DNA of 64,000 bases from SB11 sp035906255 (GCA_035906255.1 JAMIFM010000032.1:1-64000); one strand, 5' to 3'; counted from the first letter of the stretch, positions 1 to 9,685 are shown. The notes: generated from the letters alone by a model not told the origin. A program made the numbers and translations.

Positions 1-755
1 CCGATTCGCAAAAATTATATGCTAACAATCCAAAAGGAAACTACTTTAGCTACAACCACAAAGACGGTGAAATGTATGGCGAGGGCAATGTGAACTTTGG
101 TGTTAATACAGGCGAGCTTAAAATGAGTACCGCAGGTAATGTAACGCATTCACTAAAAGACTCTTCGTTTGAGATTAAATCAATTCTATTGCTTGATTTC
201 CCGTTCCCTGAGCCTGCACTAAAACGTATGTATGACCAATTGGTGGCTAACGGTACCGGAAATGTTTCTTCAAACGAAACCGAACCTTTCTTAGAAAAAG
301 CGTTAGCAGAAATTTTGGATGAAAAAGCGTTTGCCAAAGCCAAAGAAAGCATTGAAAAAACAGGCCGTGTTGAACCCATCAGCGAGTTGGCAAAAACACT
401 CTTCTTTACTGATGTTGATTTTACTTGGAGTCCAAAAACCAAGTCGTTTAAAGCCGAAGGTAATTTTGGCTTATCAAACCTTGGAAAAGAAAAATTAGGT
501 AAGAAGATGAGTGTGAATATTGAGATTGAACGCAAGCGCAGTGGGGATGAAATTACATTCTATATCGAATCGGGTAGTGATGATTGGTATTTCTTTAACT
601 ATGTTCGTAATAAGTTATACGTGCTTTCTACCGATAATGACTTCATGAACATTATCAAAGAAAACCTTGAAAAGTACACCAAAGACACATTTAGTATAGG
701 TTTAGCCACTGACCAAGGCAGAAAGAAATTTTTGCGTAGTTTTGAAACCGAATAA
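1..755 (+). CDS. C-terminal part of a large protein of unknown function
   Basis: The reading frame is open from the left edge (codons begin at position 3) to a TAA at 753-755, so the gene starts outside the window; the internal ATG at 72 is unlikely to be the true start. About 250 residues are visible. They are rich in charged residues and in alternating polar/aromatic stretches suggesting beta structure (for example around FSYNHKDGEMYGEGN), with no catalytic motif I recognise. The stop lies 6 bases before plsY, so the two may be co-transcribed. It could be the tail of one of the very long envelope-associated proteins common in Bacteroidota, but that is inference. Confidence 0.75.
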   Translation, partial: DSQKLYANNPKGNYFSYNHKDGEMYGEGNVNFGVNTGELKMSTAGNVTHSLKDSSFEIKSILLLDFPFPEPALKRMYDQLVANGTGNVSSNETEPFLEKALAEILDEKAFAKAKESIEKTGRVEPISELAKTLFFTDVDFTWSPKTKSFKAEGNFGLSNLGKEKLGKKMSVNIEIERKRSGDEITFYIESGSDDWYFFNYVRNKLYVLSTDNDFMNIIKENLEKYTKDTFSIGLATDQGRKKFLRSFETE

Positions 756-761
756 TACACC

Positions 762-1412
762 ATGAACGAATTGCTTTTAGTAACCCTATTATGCCCTGTT
801 GCCTACCTGTTGGGGTCGATACCCAGCGCGGTTTGGATAGGCAAGGCTATGTATGGTATTGATGTGCGCGATTATGGCAGCGGTAACGCCGGTGCCACCA
901 ATACCTTTAGGGTATTGGGCAAAAAAGCAGGCAGCATAGTGCTGCTGATGGATATGCTAAAGGGCTTTTTTGCTGCGTATTTAGTGAATTTAACAGGTAT
1001 AATACCTAAAGATAACCCATTTAAATATGTGAACCTGCAACTGCTATACGGACTATTGGCAGTTGTGGGACACCTGTTTCCCATTTTTGCACAATTTAAA
1101 GGCGGCAAAGGCATTGCCACGCTGTTTGGCATGATTGTTTGCATTGATTATCAGCCTGCTTTGCTTTGTTTGGCCATATTTTTGTTTATACTATTTACAA
1201 CAAGATATGTATCATTGGGGTCTATACTTGCAGCGGTATCTTTTCCGTTTCTTATAGTATATGTATTCCACGAAAAGGTACCCTTATTTATCGCCTTTGG
1301 TATTACAGCCGCGTTTTTGGTAATTTTAACCCACCAGAAAAACATCCGAAAACTGGTGAACGGTACTGAAAACAAGGCCAAAATTTTTAGAAAACACAGG
1401 CAAAATCCATAA
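762..1412 (+). CDS. plsY: Glycerol-3-phosphate acyltransferase PlsY
   Basis: Transfers an acyl group from acyl-phosphate to glycerol-3-phosphate, the first step of phospholipid synthesis, in the inner membrane. The 216-residue length fits PlsY. The three family motifs are visible: GSIPSAVW at residues 18-25, GSGNAGATN at 39-47 and GHLFPIFAQFKGGKG at 103-117. About five hydrophobic membrane segments span the protein. It starts 6 bases after the preceding stop and is followed after 20 bases by clpS, so these genes probably form one transcription unit. Confidence 0.95.
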   Translation: MNELLLVTLLCPVAYLLGSIPSAVWIGKAMYGIDVRDYGSGNAGATNTFRVLGKKAGSIVLLMDMLKGFFAAYLVNLTGIIPKDNPFKYVNLQLLYGLLAVVGHLFPIFAQFKGGKGIATLFGMIVCIDYQPALLCLAIFLFILFTTRYVSLGSILAAVSFPFLIVYVFHEKVPLFIAFGITAAFLVILTHQKNIRKLVNGTENKAKIFRKHRQNP

Positions 1413-1432
1413 ATATAAAGGAGAGTAGTTTT

Positions 1433-1717
1433 ATGAACATGAGCGGAACGTCAATAGAAACATTTGAAGAGGTTGACCTGCTTGAGTTACTTACAGAAAC
1501 TCGCAAAATAGTATTGTATAACGACGACGTTAATACTTTTGACTTTGTGATTGACTGCTTGATTGATATTTGCAAGCACGACGAATTGCAGGCAGAACAG
1601 CTTACCCTTTTAGTGCATTATAAAGGCAAGGCTATTGTAAAAGAAGGTGAAGTTGAAAAACTGCAACCCATTTGTACCGCATTGGCAGACAAGGGACTTT
1701 CAGCCGTTATTGAATAA
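1433..1717 (+). CDS. clpS: ATP-dependent Clp protease adaptor ClpS
   Basis: Adaptor that delivers N-end-rule substrates to the ClpA/ClpC unfoldase. The 94-residue protein has the ClpS core: the YNDDVNTFDFV segment at residues 29-39, which forms the N-degron pocket, and VHYKGKAIVKEGE at 61-73. An AAAGGAG Shine-Dalgarno-like sequence (1417-1423) sits 9 bases before the ATG at 1433; a second Met two codons later would also fit. Downstream, the gene converges on the minus-strand reductase gene with only 19 bases between the stops. Confidence 0.92.
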   Translation: MNMSGTSIETFEEVDLLELLTETRKIVLYNDDVNTFDFVIDCLIDICKHDELQAEQLTLLVHYKGKAIVKEGEVEKLQPICTALADKGLSAVIE

Positions 1718-1736
1718 TCTTAAATAACTTACAGAG

Positions 1737-2660
1737 TTAGTATAATGCGTTAGGCTTGGTTAGTTGTTCTTCAACAACTGCCAACCCCTCTTCAAAAGTA
1801 TGAGGCTCATACCCCAATTTTTCACGTGATTTCGTAAGGTCGAAACCGGTGCGCGGCGGGCGTTTTGCAGGTTGTGTAAACGTGCTGCTGTCAGCACGGC
1901 CAATCAGGTTTTTATCAAGTTTCCAAAAATCGGCAACGCGTTGCGCCAACTCGTACACATTCATATAATCTCCCCCGCTTATATTGTATATACCCTGCGC
2001 CTGCTTCATTTCGGCCAAGTAGCAGCCCATTGCCAAATCTTCAGCAAGCGTTGGGGTGCGGTATTGGTCGTCAACCACATTAATTTGTTTGCCTTGCTCT
2101 AAGGAATTTTTAGCCCACAAAACAATATTGCTGCGGCTCATGTCATTTGCCACACCATATACCAATACGGTGCGCAGTATTGCCCAGTTTTTACTGTTTT
2201 CAATAATATACTGCTCAGCTTTCAGTTTGCTTTCACCATAGTAGCTCAACGGATTGGGAGTAGCCTCCTCAGTATAAGGGCCATTCTCACCGTCAAAAAT
2301 AAAATCGGTTGATAAGTGTACCAAATGCACATCAAACTGGTTGCAGGCTTCTACCAAGTATTTCACAGAGTCAACATTCAGCTTATCACAAGCATCCTTT
2401 TCACTCTCGCAAGTATCCACGTTAGTCATCGCAGCAGTATTAATAACCGCCGTTGGGCAATACCGTATAATATTCAGCATTACCTCATCCTTATTGGTTA
2501 CATCCATCTCCTGATATGTATACCCATATCCCTCAAACGCATTGTAGCGGTTAGCTCCCCTTGAAGTAGCTATAAGCTGCGCATCCCTTTTCCCCAGATA
2601 TAAATCAAGTAACTTTTGCCCCAACAACCCATTGCTTCCTGTAATTAAAACTCTACGCAT
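1737..2660 (-). CDS. RmlD-like dTDP-4-dehydrorhamnose reductase family protein
   Basis: NAD(P)-dependent short-chain reductase of the sugar-nucleotide type. The Rossmann glycine motif TGSNGLLG is at residues 7-14, the STDFIFDG segment typical of RmlD near 117-124, and the catalytic YGESK (Tyr141/Lys145) follows. The 307-residue length fits RmlD (about 290-300). In a rhamnose pathway it would reduce dTDP-4-dehydro-L-rhamnose, but rmlB and rmlC are not nearby; an rfbA homologue is 32 kb away. It could act on another sugar nucleotide, so no symbol is given. Confidence 0.82.
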   Translation of the reverse strand: MRRVLITGSNGLLGQKLLDLYLGKRDAQLIATSRGANRYNAFEGYGYTYQEMDVTNKDEVMLNIIRYCPTAVINTAAMTNVDTCESEKDACDKLNVDSVKYLVEACNQFDVHLVHLSTDFIFDGENGPYTEEATPNPLSYYGESKLKAEQYIIENSKNWAILRTVLVYGVANDMSRSNIVLWAKNSLEQGKQINVVDDQYRTPTLAEDLAMGCYLAEMKQAQGIYNISGGDYMNVYELAQRVADFWKLDKNLIGRADSSTFTQPAKRPPRTGFDLTKSREKLGYEPHTFEEGLAVVEEQLTKPNALY

Positions 2661-2893
2661 ACAAATTGTTCGTACACGGACCCTCCTGTCCGTTAACTGC
2701 CTAAAAATAGCAGGTTACAATTATAGTTTATAAAATGCTAACTGTTTTGGTTTTTTATCGATTCGACATACTATTAAGATGAGTATATTATCCGCATTGC
2801 GTGAAAAGATTTTCATTCATTTGGTTTTATAACCGCAGAAATAAAATATAACGCTGTTCAAATAATTCATATATCATGTATAAAAACGCATAT

Positions 2894-2901
2894 TATCTTT
2901 G
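2894..2901 (+). promoter_or_regulatory. Bacteroidota-type -7 box (TATCTTTG)
   Basis: TATCTTTG matches the TAnnTTTG -7 consensus of Bacteroidota promoters and lies 22 bases before the ATG of the lipoprotein gene at 2924. No clear TTTG -33 box is seen at the expected distance. The upstream intergenic space (2661-2893) is AT-rich and otherwise featureless. Confidence 0.4.
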
Positions 2902-2923
2902 ATTTTGAAACACAGATTTACCT

Positions 2924-3325
2924 ATGAAAAATTTTTTTCTCTTAACCCTTTTTGCGCTGTTTGGCCTTCTAAGCAGTTGTAAAAAAGACAGTAACAATGA
3001 TACTCCTGCAAAAAGCGCATCTAACATTAATGAATTAAGCCCTTCTGCTTCTTTTGACTGGAGCACTACCCAACAAGTTACCTTGGATGTTACAGGCCAG
3101 CCTGTGCCCGTTGAAATTAAACACTTGCTAAAAGTGAAGGATCAAAACGGGGTGTTGCTTTTCAGTATTTACCACAAAATGAGCAATAACTTAAACATAA
3201 AGTTTGAGATACCGGCTGATGTAAAAAAGGTGGCTGTGGAGTATGGAAAAATTACAAAAAACGTTGATGTAGTTGCAAAAACCATCAAGTTTAAGTTTGC
3301 TCCCGAAATTGGCAACGAAGATTAA
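2924..3325 (+). CDS. Small lipoprotein, function unknown
   Basis: A 133-residue protein with a hydrophobic signal segment ending in a lipobox-like LSSC (Cys near residue 19), then KKDSNNDT, a polar linker typical of Bacteroidota lipoproteins. The remainder has a DWSTTQQVTLDV stretch resembling the start of beta-rich adhesin-like domains. It lies 25 bases upstream of the LruC-domain gene on the same strand. Small lipoproteins often precede LruC proteins in this phylum, so joint expression is likely; the role is unknown. Confidence 0.8.
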   Translation: MKNFFLLTLFALFGLLSSCKKDSNNDTPAKSASNINELSPSASFDWSTTQQVTLDVTGQPVPVEIKHLLKVKDQNGVLLFSIYHKMSNNLNIKFEIPADVKKVAVEYGKITKNVDVVAKTIKFKFAPEIGNED

Positions 3326-3350
3326 TAAAAATTAAACGAGAGAAATACAC

Positions 3351-4838
3351 ATGAAACGTATATATTCACTTATAGCCATACTAACTGGGATTTTTTCCCT
3401 TAGTGCCAGTGCACAGCTAACCCTTGACTTTGAAAGTGGTGACCGTAGCCGTGAAGCAGGTAATTGCTGGGCATTTGGGGCAGTTAGTTTCAGCAGCAAC
3501 TCAGCCCATAACATCACCGGTAAATGGGTAGGTCGCAGCAATTCAATGACCAACACATCTCCTAATGCTTCTTGGATAAAATCTCCGTTTGTTAAGTTAG
3601 GAAAAGGCGATATTACTTTTAAAGTTAAGCTCGAAAACACATCCGGCACTACAAAAACCGTACGCATTCGTTTTATAGAATATAATTCAGCCAACACAAG
3701 CACCGGAGAAGGAGCTATTTATTCAGATTCTTTTAGTTTTGATTGGTCGTCGTTAAATACAAAAGTTCAAAACATCAGCTATACTATACCCAATGCCATT
3801 GCAAACTCAAATACCCCATACAAGGTAATGATTAGCTTTTTGGGTACAGGAGGAAATAACAGGTGTAATATTGATGATATAGTGATACCCGGTACTTATT
3901 GGGCTGACCCTTCTAACAATTGTTTGCCATTATCCACTATCACCGATACAGATGGCGATGGGGTTTCTGATGAAGATGACGCCTTTGATACAGATAGATA
4001 CAGAGCTTTTAAGTATTATATTAATGGTGAACAGTTTAGTACCTTATTATGTGAAGATTTATGGCCAAACCGTGGTGATTTTGACTTTAATGATTTGGTA
4101 GTTGACTATCGGTTGCTGGTAGTTGCAAACGCTGAAAATAATATAGTAGAACTAAAGTTTGAAATTGTAACACGCGCTATTGGTGGTAGTTTTCACAATG
4201 GCTTTGCTTGCGAGCTTACTGAAATTGATGCGGCAAGCATTATAAGTGTAACCGGAAATAAATTGAATGGTAAAGTATTTAAAGTTAGAGGCAATGGCAC
4301 TGAAGAAGGTCCTGCTTATGCAAGCATACCATTTTTTGATGATGCCTACAATGTACTAACCTATCCGGGTGGTACAGGGGGAATAAATACAAATCCTGCA
4401 TCTCCTAATGCTGCTTATGACAGTATGACTGTTGTTGTTACTTTTATGGACAAGGGTCAACCAGCAGCAGGCGGTGCTATTTTGTATGAAAACTTTATCA
4501 AAATAAACCGTATTAATCCATATTTAGTTGTTAACCAAGACCGCAATAAAGAGATACATCTAATTGATAAAAAGCCTACTTCAATGGCTTCGCCCAAAAT
4601 GTTTGGCACAGGTGATGACGCTTCTGAACCAAACAGTAACCGTTACTACCGTTCGCAAAACAATTTACCGTGGATGATTTCTGTTTCACGCAGTATTCCA
4701 TACGCGGCTGAAAAAGTTGAGTTTTCAAACGCATTCCCCTATTTTGTAAAATGGGCTGAAAGCGAAGGAAGAAGTTACGAAGACTGGTTTTTAGACCGAA
4801 GCGGTTACCGAAACCCTAAGTTTTTATATGGCAGATAA
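3351..4838 (+). CDS. LruC domain-containing secreted protein
   Basis: A 495-residue exported protein: signal peptide at residues 1-21 (MKRIYS...SASA), a jelly-roll-like N-terminal region, a calcium-binding thrombospondin type-3-like segment (DTDGDGVSDEDDAFD), then the LruC domain with its hallmark LWPNRGDFDFNDLVVDY. LruC proteins are surface or secreted proteins of Bacteroidota with unknown biochemical role. No T9SS sorting domain is evident at the C-terminus. It follows the small lipoprotein gene and is closed by a strong terminator hairpin. Confidence 0.88.
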   Translation: MKRIYSLIAILTGIFSLSASAQLTLDFESGDRSREAGNCWAFGAVSFSSNSAHNITGKWVGRSNSMTNTSPNASWIKSPFVKLGKGDITFKVKLENTSGTTKTVRIRFIEYNSANTSTGEGAIYSDSFSFDWSSLNTKVQNISYTIPNAIANSNTPYKVMISFLGTGGNNRCNIDDIVIPGTYWADPSNNCLPLSTITDTDGDGVSDEDDAFDTDRYRAFKYYINGEQFSTLLCEDLWPNRGDFDFNDLVVDYRLLVVANAENNIVELKFEIVTRAIGGSFHNGFACELTEIDAASIISVTGNKLNGKVFKVRGNGTEEGPAYASIPFFDDAYNVLTYPGGTGGINTNPASPNAAYDSMTVVVTFMDKGQPAAGGAILYENFIKINRINPYLVVNQDRNKEIHLIDKKPTSMASPKMFGTGDDASEPNSNRYYRSQNNLPWMISVSRSIPYAAEKVEFSNAFPYFVKWAESEGRSYEDWFLDRSGYRNPKFLYGR

Positions 4839-4858
4839 CTTAAAACTGCTGTTTTAAT

Positions 4859-4898
4859 AAAGAGGCTTTCTTAACATTAAGAAGGCCTCTTTTATTTT
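4859..4898 (+). terminator. Rho-independent terminator after the LruC gene
   Basis: An inverted repeat pairs AAGAGGCTTTCTT (4860-4872) with AAGAAGGCCTCTT (4880-4892) with one G-U pair, followed by a run of T. It ends the lipoprotein/LruC transcription unit. The rest of the 4839-5182 gap is AT-rich with no gene; a -7-like box lies at its right end. Confidence 0.85.
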
Positions 4899-5164
4899 TT
4901 ATAATACACTGTCTATTTAAAAAGGGTGATTTCACCCTGTTTTATGCAAAACTGTTGGGATAAGTTTGAAAAGGTATTTTAATAGTATACCTCTATCAGT
5001 TATTGTATTGATTATTAAAGAAAAGCTAAAGGGCGGGCAGCCGGAGTTTTTTTAAATTTTTTGTGTGTAAAAACATATGCATCCCTATCTATTGCATCAT
5101 GCCTGCCCTTTTTTTATTCCAAATTGCTACTACAATTCTTAAAAAATTTTAACGCTTTAAATTT

Positions 5165-5172
5165 TATCTTTG
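5165..5172 (+). promoter_or_regulatory. -7 box (TATCTTTG) for miaB
   Basis: TATCTTTG fits TAnnTTTG and lies only 10 bases before the ATG of miaB at 5183, so the transcript would have a very short leader. No convincing -33 box is seen 19-21 bases upstream, so the call is tentative. Confidence 0.35.
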
Positions 5173-5182
5173 CAAATTCTTT

Positions 5183-6568
5183 ATGGTAACAATAACCGAG
5201 GAAACCATTGCAACGCAACCTATTACAGTAAATATGCAGCAACGCAACTTGTATATTGAAAGTTACGGGTGTGCTATGAATTTTAGCGACAGCGAAATTA
5301 TTGCCTCAATTCTTTCAAAAGAAGGCTATAAAACAATAGCAAATGATGAAGGTGCCGATGTAATTTTTTTGAATACGTGCGCCATACGTGAAAATGCCGA
5401 AAGTAAGGTTTGGAACCGACTTACTGAGTTAAAAAGCATGAAAAAAACCAACCCCGACCTTGTGGTGGGTGTGTTGGGCTGCATGGCAGAACGTTTAAAA
5501 ACCAAGCTGCTTGAGCAAGAAAAAATGGTGGATATAGTGGTGGGGCCTGATGCTTACCGCGATTTACCCAACCTGCTTGCTAAGGTTGAAGACGGACAGA
5601 AAGCAGTAAACGTATTGCTATCGCGCGAGGAGACTTATGCCGAAATTACCCCCGTGAGGCTGAATACCAATGGTATTAATGCCTTTATATCAATTATGAG
5701 GGGATGTGATAATATGTGTAGCTTTTGTGTTGTGCCTTTTACACGCGGGCGCGAACGTAGCCGTGATGCCCTATCGATTGTGGCTGAAGCTGCCGAGATG
5801 GCAAAACTGGGTTATAAAGAGGTTACCTTATTGGGGCAAAACGTTGACTCGTATAAGTGGGCTAACCCTGAAAACGAAACGGAAACAGTAAACTTTGCCC
5901 AATTGCTTGAAATGGTGGCATTAGTAAACCCTGATTTGCGCGTGCGTTTTTCTACCTCTCACCCAAAAGACATTACCGACGAGGTGTTGTACACGATGGT
6001 GAAATACGAAAACATTTGCAACTATATACACTTGCCCGTACAAAGCGGCAACAGCCGAATTTTAGATTTAATGAACCGCACGTATGACCGTGAGTGGTAC
6101 ATGGAGCGCGTGAATAAAATACGTGAGATTATCCCCGATTGTGGTATCAGTACGGATATTATTGCAGGATTTTGCAGCGAAACCGAAGAAGAGCACCAAG
6201 AAACCCTAAGTATTATTGAATCGTCTCGATTTGATTTTGCTTATATGTATGAGTATAGCGAACGCCCCGGCACATTAGCCGCCCGCAAATACCCTGATGA
6301 TATTCCTACCGAGGTGAAAAGACGTCGCCTGCAAGAAATCATCAAACTGCAACACAATATGTCGAAGCAAAAAAATGCTGAATATATAGGCAAAGTTTGC
6401 AAAGTGTTGATTGAAGGTAATTCTAAAAAATCAGCCGACGAGTATAAAGGTCGTAACGACCAAAACGTAACCGTAATTTTCCCTAAAGAAAATGCAAAAC
6501 CCGGTGAGTATGTAAATGTGTTGATTGAAAGCAGCACAACCACCAGCATTATTGGTCGCATTGTGTAA
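5183..6568 (+). CDS. miaB: tRNA-2-methylthio-N6-dimethylallyladenosine synthase MiaB
   Basis: Radical-SAM methylthiotransferase that converts i6A37 of tRNA to ms2i6A37. The N-terminal UPF0004 domain supplies cysteines 30, 66 and 100 for the auxiliary [4Fe-4S] cluster. The radical-SAM CxxxCxxC is at Cys175/179/182 (GCDNMCSFC), followed by PFTRGRERSR, typical of MiaB. A C-terminal TRAM-like domain covers roughly residues 395-461. The 461-residue length fits the family. The GT9 gene begins 3 bases after the stop. Confidence 0.96.
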   Translation: MVTITEETIATQPITVNMQQRNLYIESYGCAMNFSDSEIIASILSKEGYKTIANDEGADVIFLNTCAIRENAESKVWNRLTELKSMKKTNPDLVVGVLGCMAERLKTKLLEQEKMVDIVVGPDAYRDLPNLLAKVEDGQKAVNVLLSREETYAEITPVRLNTNGINAFISIMRGCDNMCSFCVVPFTRGRERSRDALSIVAEAAEMAKLGYKEVTLLGQNVDSYKWANPENETETVNFAQLLEMVALVNPDLRVRFSTSHPKDITDEVLYTMVKYENICNYIHLPVQSGNSRILDLMNRTYDREWYMERVNKIREIIPDCGISTDIIAGFCSETEEEHQETLSIIESSRFDFAYMYEYSERPGTLAARKYPDDIPTEVKRRRLQEIIKLQHNMSKQKNAEYIGKVCKVLIEGNSKKSADEYKGRNDQNVTVIFPKENAKPGEYVNVLIESSTTTSIIGRIV

Positions 6569-6571
6569 TTA

Positions 6572-7735
6572 ATGAAACTACGCGCCAAGCAACTTATTGA
6601 CGGGGTATTGGGAGGCCTGCTGGTTATCTTTAACTTGATGGTGGCGCGCCCGCTTGGCTTGTTATTACGTCGTGACCACACCCTGCGCAAAGACCCCGAT
6701 TATATTATAGTAATAAAAATGTTGGGGTTGGGCAGCCTTTTGCTGGCAAGTGATGCGTTGGTGTCACTAAAAAAACGCTACCCAAACGCTAAACTAATCC
6801 TAATCAGCGGCAAGGGGGTAGTACCCGGCATTGTACCCACCGGGCTTTTTCACCACGTATGGGTAATGGATGATAGCAGTTTGCCAAACCTGTTTCGCTC
6901 ATCCATAGCCATCCTTACCAAAAGCTGGCGATTAAAAAACCGTTGGCTGGTTGATTTAGAGGTATATTCAAAACTTACCACCATATTTTCGTTATGGACG
7001 TTGTCGCTAAACCGTTTCGGATTTCAATTAAACAAAGTTCACTTCCGTAATTTTCTTAATACTCATAATTGCTACTTCAACCAGTTTTGCAATGTGCAGG
7101 ATAATTACCGCAGCCTTGTGCGCATGATGGGCGTTGAAGAATTTACAGAGTTCTCAATCCCTGTAAAAGACAGTACAGGCCGCACCAACGAAGTTGCTAA
7201 GAAATACATTGCTATTAACAATACTTGCAGTGAGTTGGGCGGTTATTTACGAAAAATCCCTGCAAATACTTTGCAAGCAATTTGTACAAACATCATACAA
7301 AACACCCCATACATCATAGCCTTTACCGGTGCCCCTTCTGATTTTAAAGACAATGAGGCATTTATCAGCGAATATTTGGGCAATGCCGCAGAAAGGGTAG
7401 AGAATATTGCAGGTAAATACGGTTTTGCTGAGTACTATCGCTTTTTACACGAAGAGTGTGTATTGATGCTCACTATTGATTCAGCACCGTTATTCATAGC
7501 ACTAAAAACAGGATTACCAACCGTATCGGTTTGGGGGCCAACCAACCCTACGCACCGCTTATCGGCAGATACTATTAATAGTGCCCGCCATAAAGTGCAT
7601 TATTTGGCTGTTGAGTGTTCGCCCTGCTTGCACCACACCAAAGTATTGCCTTGTGGCGGCAACAATTTTTGCATGAAAAATATGCAGGCTGCCGATGTGC
7701 ATACTCAAATACAAAATGTAATTTCGGCACTTTAA
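6572..7735 (+). CDS. Glycosyltransferase family 9 (heptosyltransferase-like) protein
   Basis: A 387-residue GT9-type protein. The N-terminal Rossmann half starts with YIIVIKMLGLGSLLLASDAL (about residues 44-63), the ADP-heptose transferase pattern. The C-terminal half has TIDSAPLFIALKTGLPTVSV followed by WGPTNPTHR, the nucleotide-sugar site region. It probably adds a sugar in lipopolysaccharide or another envelope glycan on the cytoplasmic face. It lies between miaB and a multi-pass membrane protein gene with 1-3 base gaps, which points to co-transcription with the membrane protein. Donor and acceptor cannot be read from the sequence. Confidence 0.85.
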   Translation: MKLRAKQLIDGVLGGLLVIFNLMVARPLGLLLRRDHTLRKDPDYIIVIKMLGLGSLLLASDALVSLKKRYPNAKLILISGKGVVPGIVPTGLFHHVWVMDDSSLPNLFRSSIAILTKSWRLKNRWLVDLEVYSKLTTIFSLWTLSLNRFGFQLNKVHFRNFLNTHNCYFNQFCNVQDNYRSLVRMMGVEEFTEFSIPVKDSTGRTNEVAKKYIAINNTCSELGGYLRKIPANTLQAICTNIIQNTPYIIAFTGAPSDFKDNEAFISEYLGNAAERVENIAGKYGFAEYYRFLHEECVLMLTIDSAPLFIALKTGLPTVSVWGPTNPTHRLSADTINSARHKVHYLAVECSPCLHHTKVLPCGGNNFCMKNMQAADVHTQIQNVISAL

Positions 7736-7736
7736 T

Positions 7737-9017
7737 ATGCAGGAATCCTCCATTACCAAATATCGCTGGTTCATTTTTGCCTTTTGTTTTATACTAATCT
7801 CGTGGCGTGCATTTACTGTTACTACAGCTAACGGAAACGGCCGCGACAACGTATTCGGTGATTCTTACAGCGATAAAAACGTGCTATCGGCCGCTCGATA
7901 TTACTACGATTACGGATTTAACGGTACTTACTGGTTACCCACCCAACAATATGAAGGAAAAGGGGATACCAGCTTTAATGTTTATACCCATTACCCTCCC
8001 CTGCCTGATATATTGGCGGGTATTTACAGCAAAGTGTTAAACAGCACTTCTGAACCTGTGCTACGCATCTTTCCAATACTTTGGGCAATGGTGTTCTTTT
8101 TTGTGATATACCGTGTACTGGAGGTTATTTTAAAAGATAAAAACCAAGCCTTTATAGGCGGCAGCATATTGGTACTATCCAACTACTTTATCACATGGGC
8201 CGATAATCTGCACAAGCACACATTAGAAGAACTGCTTAAATGGCTGTATGTGTATTGCATCTACAAGTACTTTAACAACGAAGAACGCGAAAACAAATGG
8301 ATAGCGTGGATGTGCATAATATTCCTATTAGCCATTAATGTATCGTTTGAGCCGCCAACCTATTTAGCGGTAGTGAGCATTGGTTTCAGCTTGCTATACT
8401 CACGCAAATTGTTTACAAAAGTTACTATGTTGCCCGGTATTGCCGCCGTAACGGGTTTTATGCTGCACATGTGGCAAAATGCTGCCTATTGGGGCAGTTG
8501 GTCAGTGGCCTATGAAGATATGATGGCAGCCTTTAAACTGCGTACCACAGGCGAAGAAACAGCAGGTTTTACGGTGAGCGAAATTGGAAATAAAGACTTT
8601 AGCTTGTTAGATATTGCCTTTGAATGGTTTAACCGCATGGAGCGTTTTTACCTTATTCCCGGTTGGGCAATTTTGGTATTGGCTATATGGGCAATGTGGC
8701 ACATGTATAAACATCAACGCCAATTATTTTACATAGCACTCATTTTATTGCTTGCCTCAGTTTCATGGAGTTTTGCCATGTCGCACCACGCATACGTTCA
8801 CATGTTCACCAGCAGGCAATGGGGTATTTGGATTGGTTTAATCTGCGCATACACCTTACCTTTATACTATATTGAAGTAAAGAAAGCCTTTACCGGTAAA
8901 CAATACCCGAAAATCGCTTTCCATACTGTATTTATACTTTACATTACTGCTATGGCTGTAAGCCAGCAGGTGTATGGCCTGTACTTAAAAAACGGATTTG
9001 CCTTCGGTTACCTTTAA
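7737..9017 (+). CDS. Multi-pass membrane protein, possible GT-C glycosyltransferase
   Basis: A 426-residue protein with about nine hydrophobic segments. After the first segment comes a long periplasmic loop containing GRDNVFGDSYSD and THYPPLPDI, a layout seen in GT-C and ArnT-like enzymes where an acidic residue follows the first helix. The start is 1 base after the GT9 stop, which supports a glycan-related role. I cannot place it in a named family with certainty. Confidence 0.7.
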   Translation: MQESSITKYRWFIFAFCFILISWRAFTVTTANGNGRDNVFGDSYSDKNVLSAARYYYDYGFNGTYWLPTQQYEGKGDTSFNVYTHYPPLPDILAGIYSKVLNSTSEPVLRIFPILWAMVFFFVIYRVLEVILKDKNQAFIGGSILVLSNYFITWADNLHKHTLEELLKWLYVYCIYKYFNNEERENKWIAWMCIIFLLAINVSFEPPTYLAVVSIGFSLLYSRKLFTKVTMLPGIAAVTGFMLHMWQNAAYWGSWSVAYEDMMAAFKLRTTGEETAGFTVSEIGNKDFSLLDIAFEWFNRMERFYLIPGWAILVLAIWAMWHMYKHQRQLFYIALILLLASVSWSFAMSHHAYVHMFTSRQWGIWIGLICAYTLPLYYIEVKKAFTGKQYPKIAFHTVFILYITAMAVSQQVYGLYLKNGFAFGYL

Positions 9018-9018
9018 T

Positions 9019-9507
9019 ATGCAAACCAGTATTGAAGATTTTAGACGTAGCAGCCAGCGGCAAAAAGAAGAAAACAAATCATTTTATGCCCAACTAAAGC
9101 GTCGCAAACCCAAAAACCTTGATGACAGTTTTCATGAGCTGCACGAGGAGGTTTTTGCCGAAACCGATTGTTTGCTATGTGCCAATTGCTGCAAAACCAC
9201 CAGCCCTATGTTTACCGACAGGGATATTGAACGTGTGGCAAAGGCTTTGCGTATGAAACCCGCAGATTTTATTGCCCACTATTTAAAGATTGATGAGGAT
9301 GGTGATTATGTGTTGCTTTCTTCGCCCTGCCCGTTTTTAGACGGTGATAATTATTGTGTGGTATATAAAGACCGCCCTACCGCCTGCCGCGAATACCCCC
9401 ATACTAACCGCAAGCGTATGGTGCAAATTTTGGATATTACTTTCCAAAATACTTTAATTTGTCCCGCAGTACTTGCTATTACTGAAAAGTTGAAAAAAGT
9501 ATATTAA
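9019..9507 (+). CDS. YkgJ-type cysteine-cluster protein
   Basis: A 162-residue protein whose centre carries the YkgJ/UPF0153 cysteine cluster: CLLCANCC, then CPFLDGDNYC and RPTACREYP. The family is thought to bind a metal or Fe-S cluster; its biochemical role is unknown. The start is set at the ATG at 9019, 1 base after the preceding stop, in preference to an in-frame TTG seven codons upstream that overlaps the membrane-protein gene. Confidence 0.88.
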   Translation: MQTSIEDFRRSSQRQKEENKSFYAQLKRRKPKNLDDSFHELHEEVFAETDCLLCANCCKTTSPMFTDRDIERVAKALRMKPADFIAHYLKIDEDGDYVLLSSPCPFLDGDNYCVVYKDRPTACREYPHTNRKRMVQILDITFQNTLICPAVLAITEKLKKVY

Positions 9508-9685
9508 GCATTACAACCTCTGGTAAAAAATTATCGTTTGTTATATCGCAAGGGCAAATTGTGCCGCCTATATATAAACCAATGCCATATATTTGCAGGC
9601 TAAGTTTTTTTTTGATTGGCAAAAAACTTCTATTATTGAAGTTTGAATACGCCCTAACAACACCAAACTGAACGAATAAGTGAAT
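9508..9685 (+). promoter_or_regulatory. Leader of the first M43 protease gene with a -7-like box
   Basis: This spacer contains TATATTTG at 9588-9595, a match to the Bacteroidota -7 consensus; the nearest TTG upstream (9559-9561) is about 26 bases away, longer than usual. That would leave a leader of roughly 85 bases before the ATG at 9686. No stable hairpin is obvious. Confidence 0.35.
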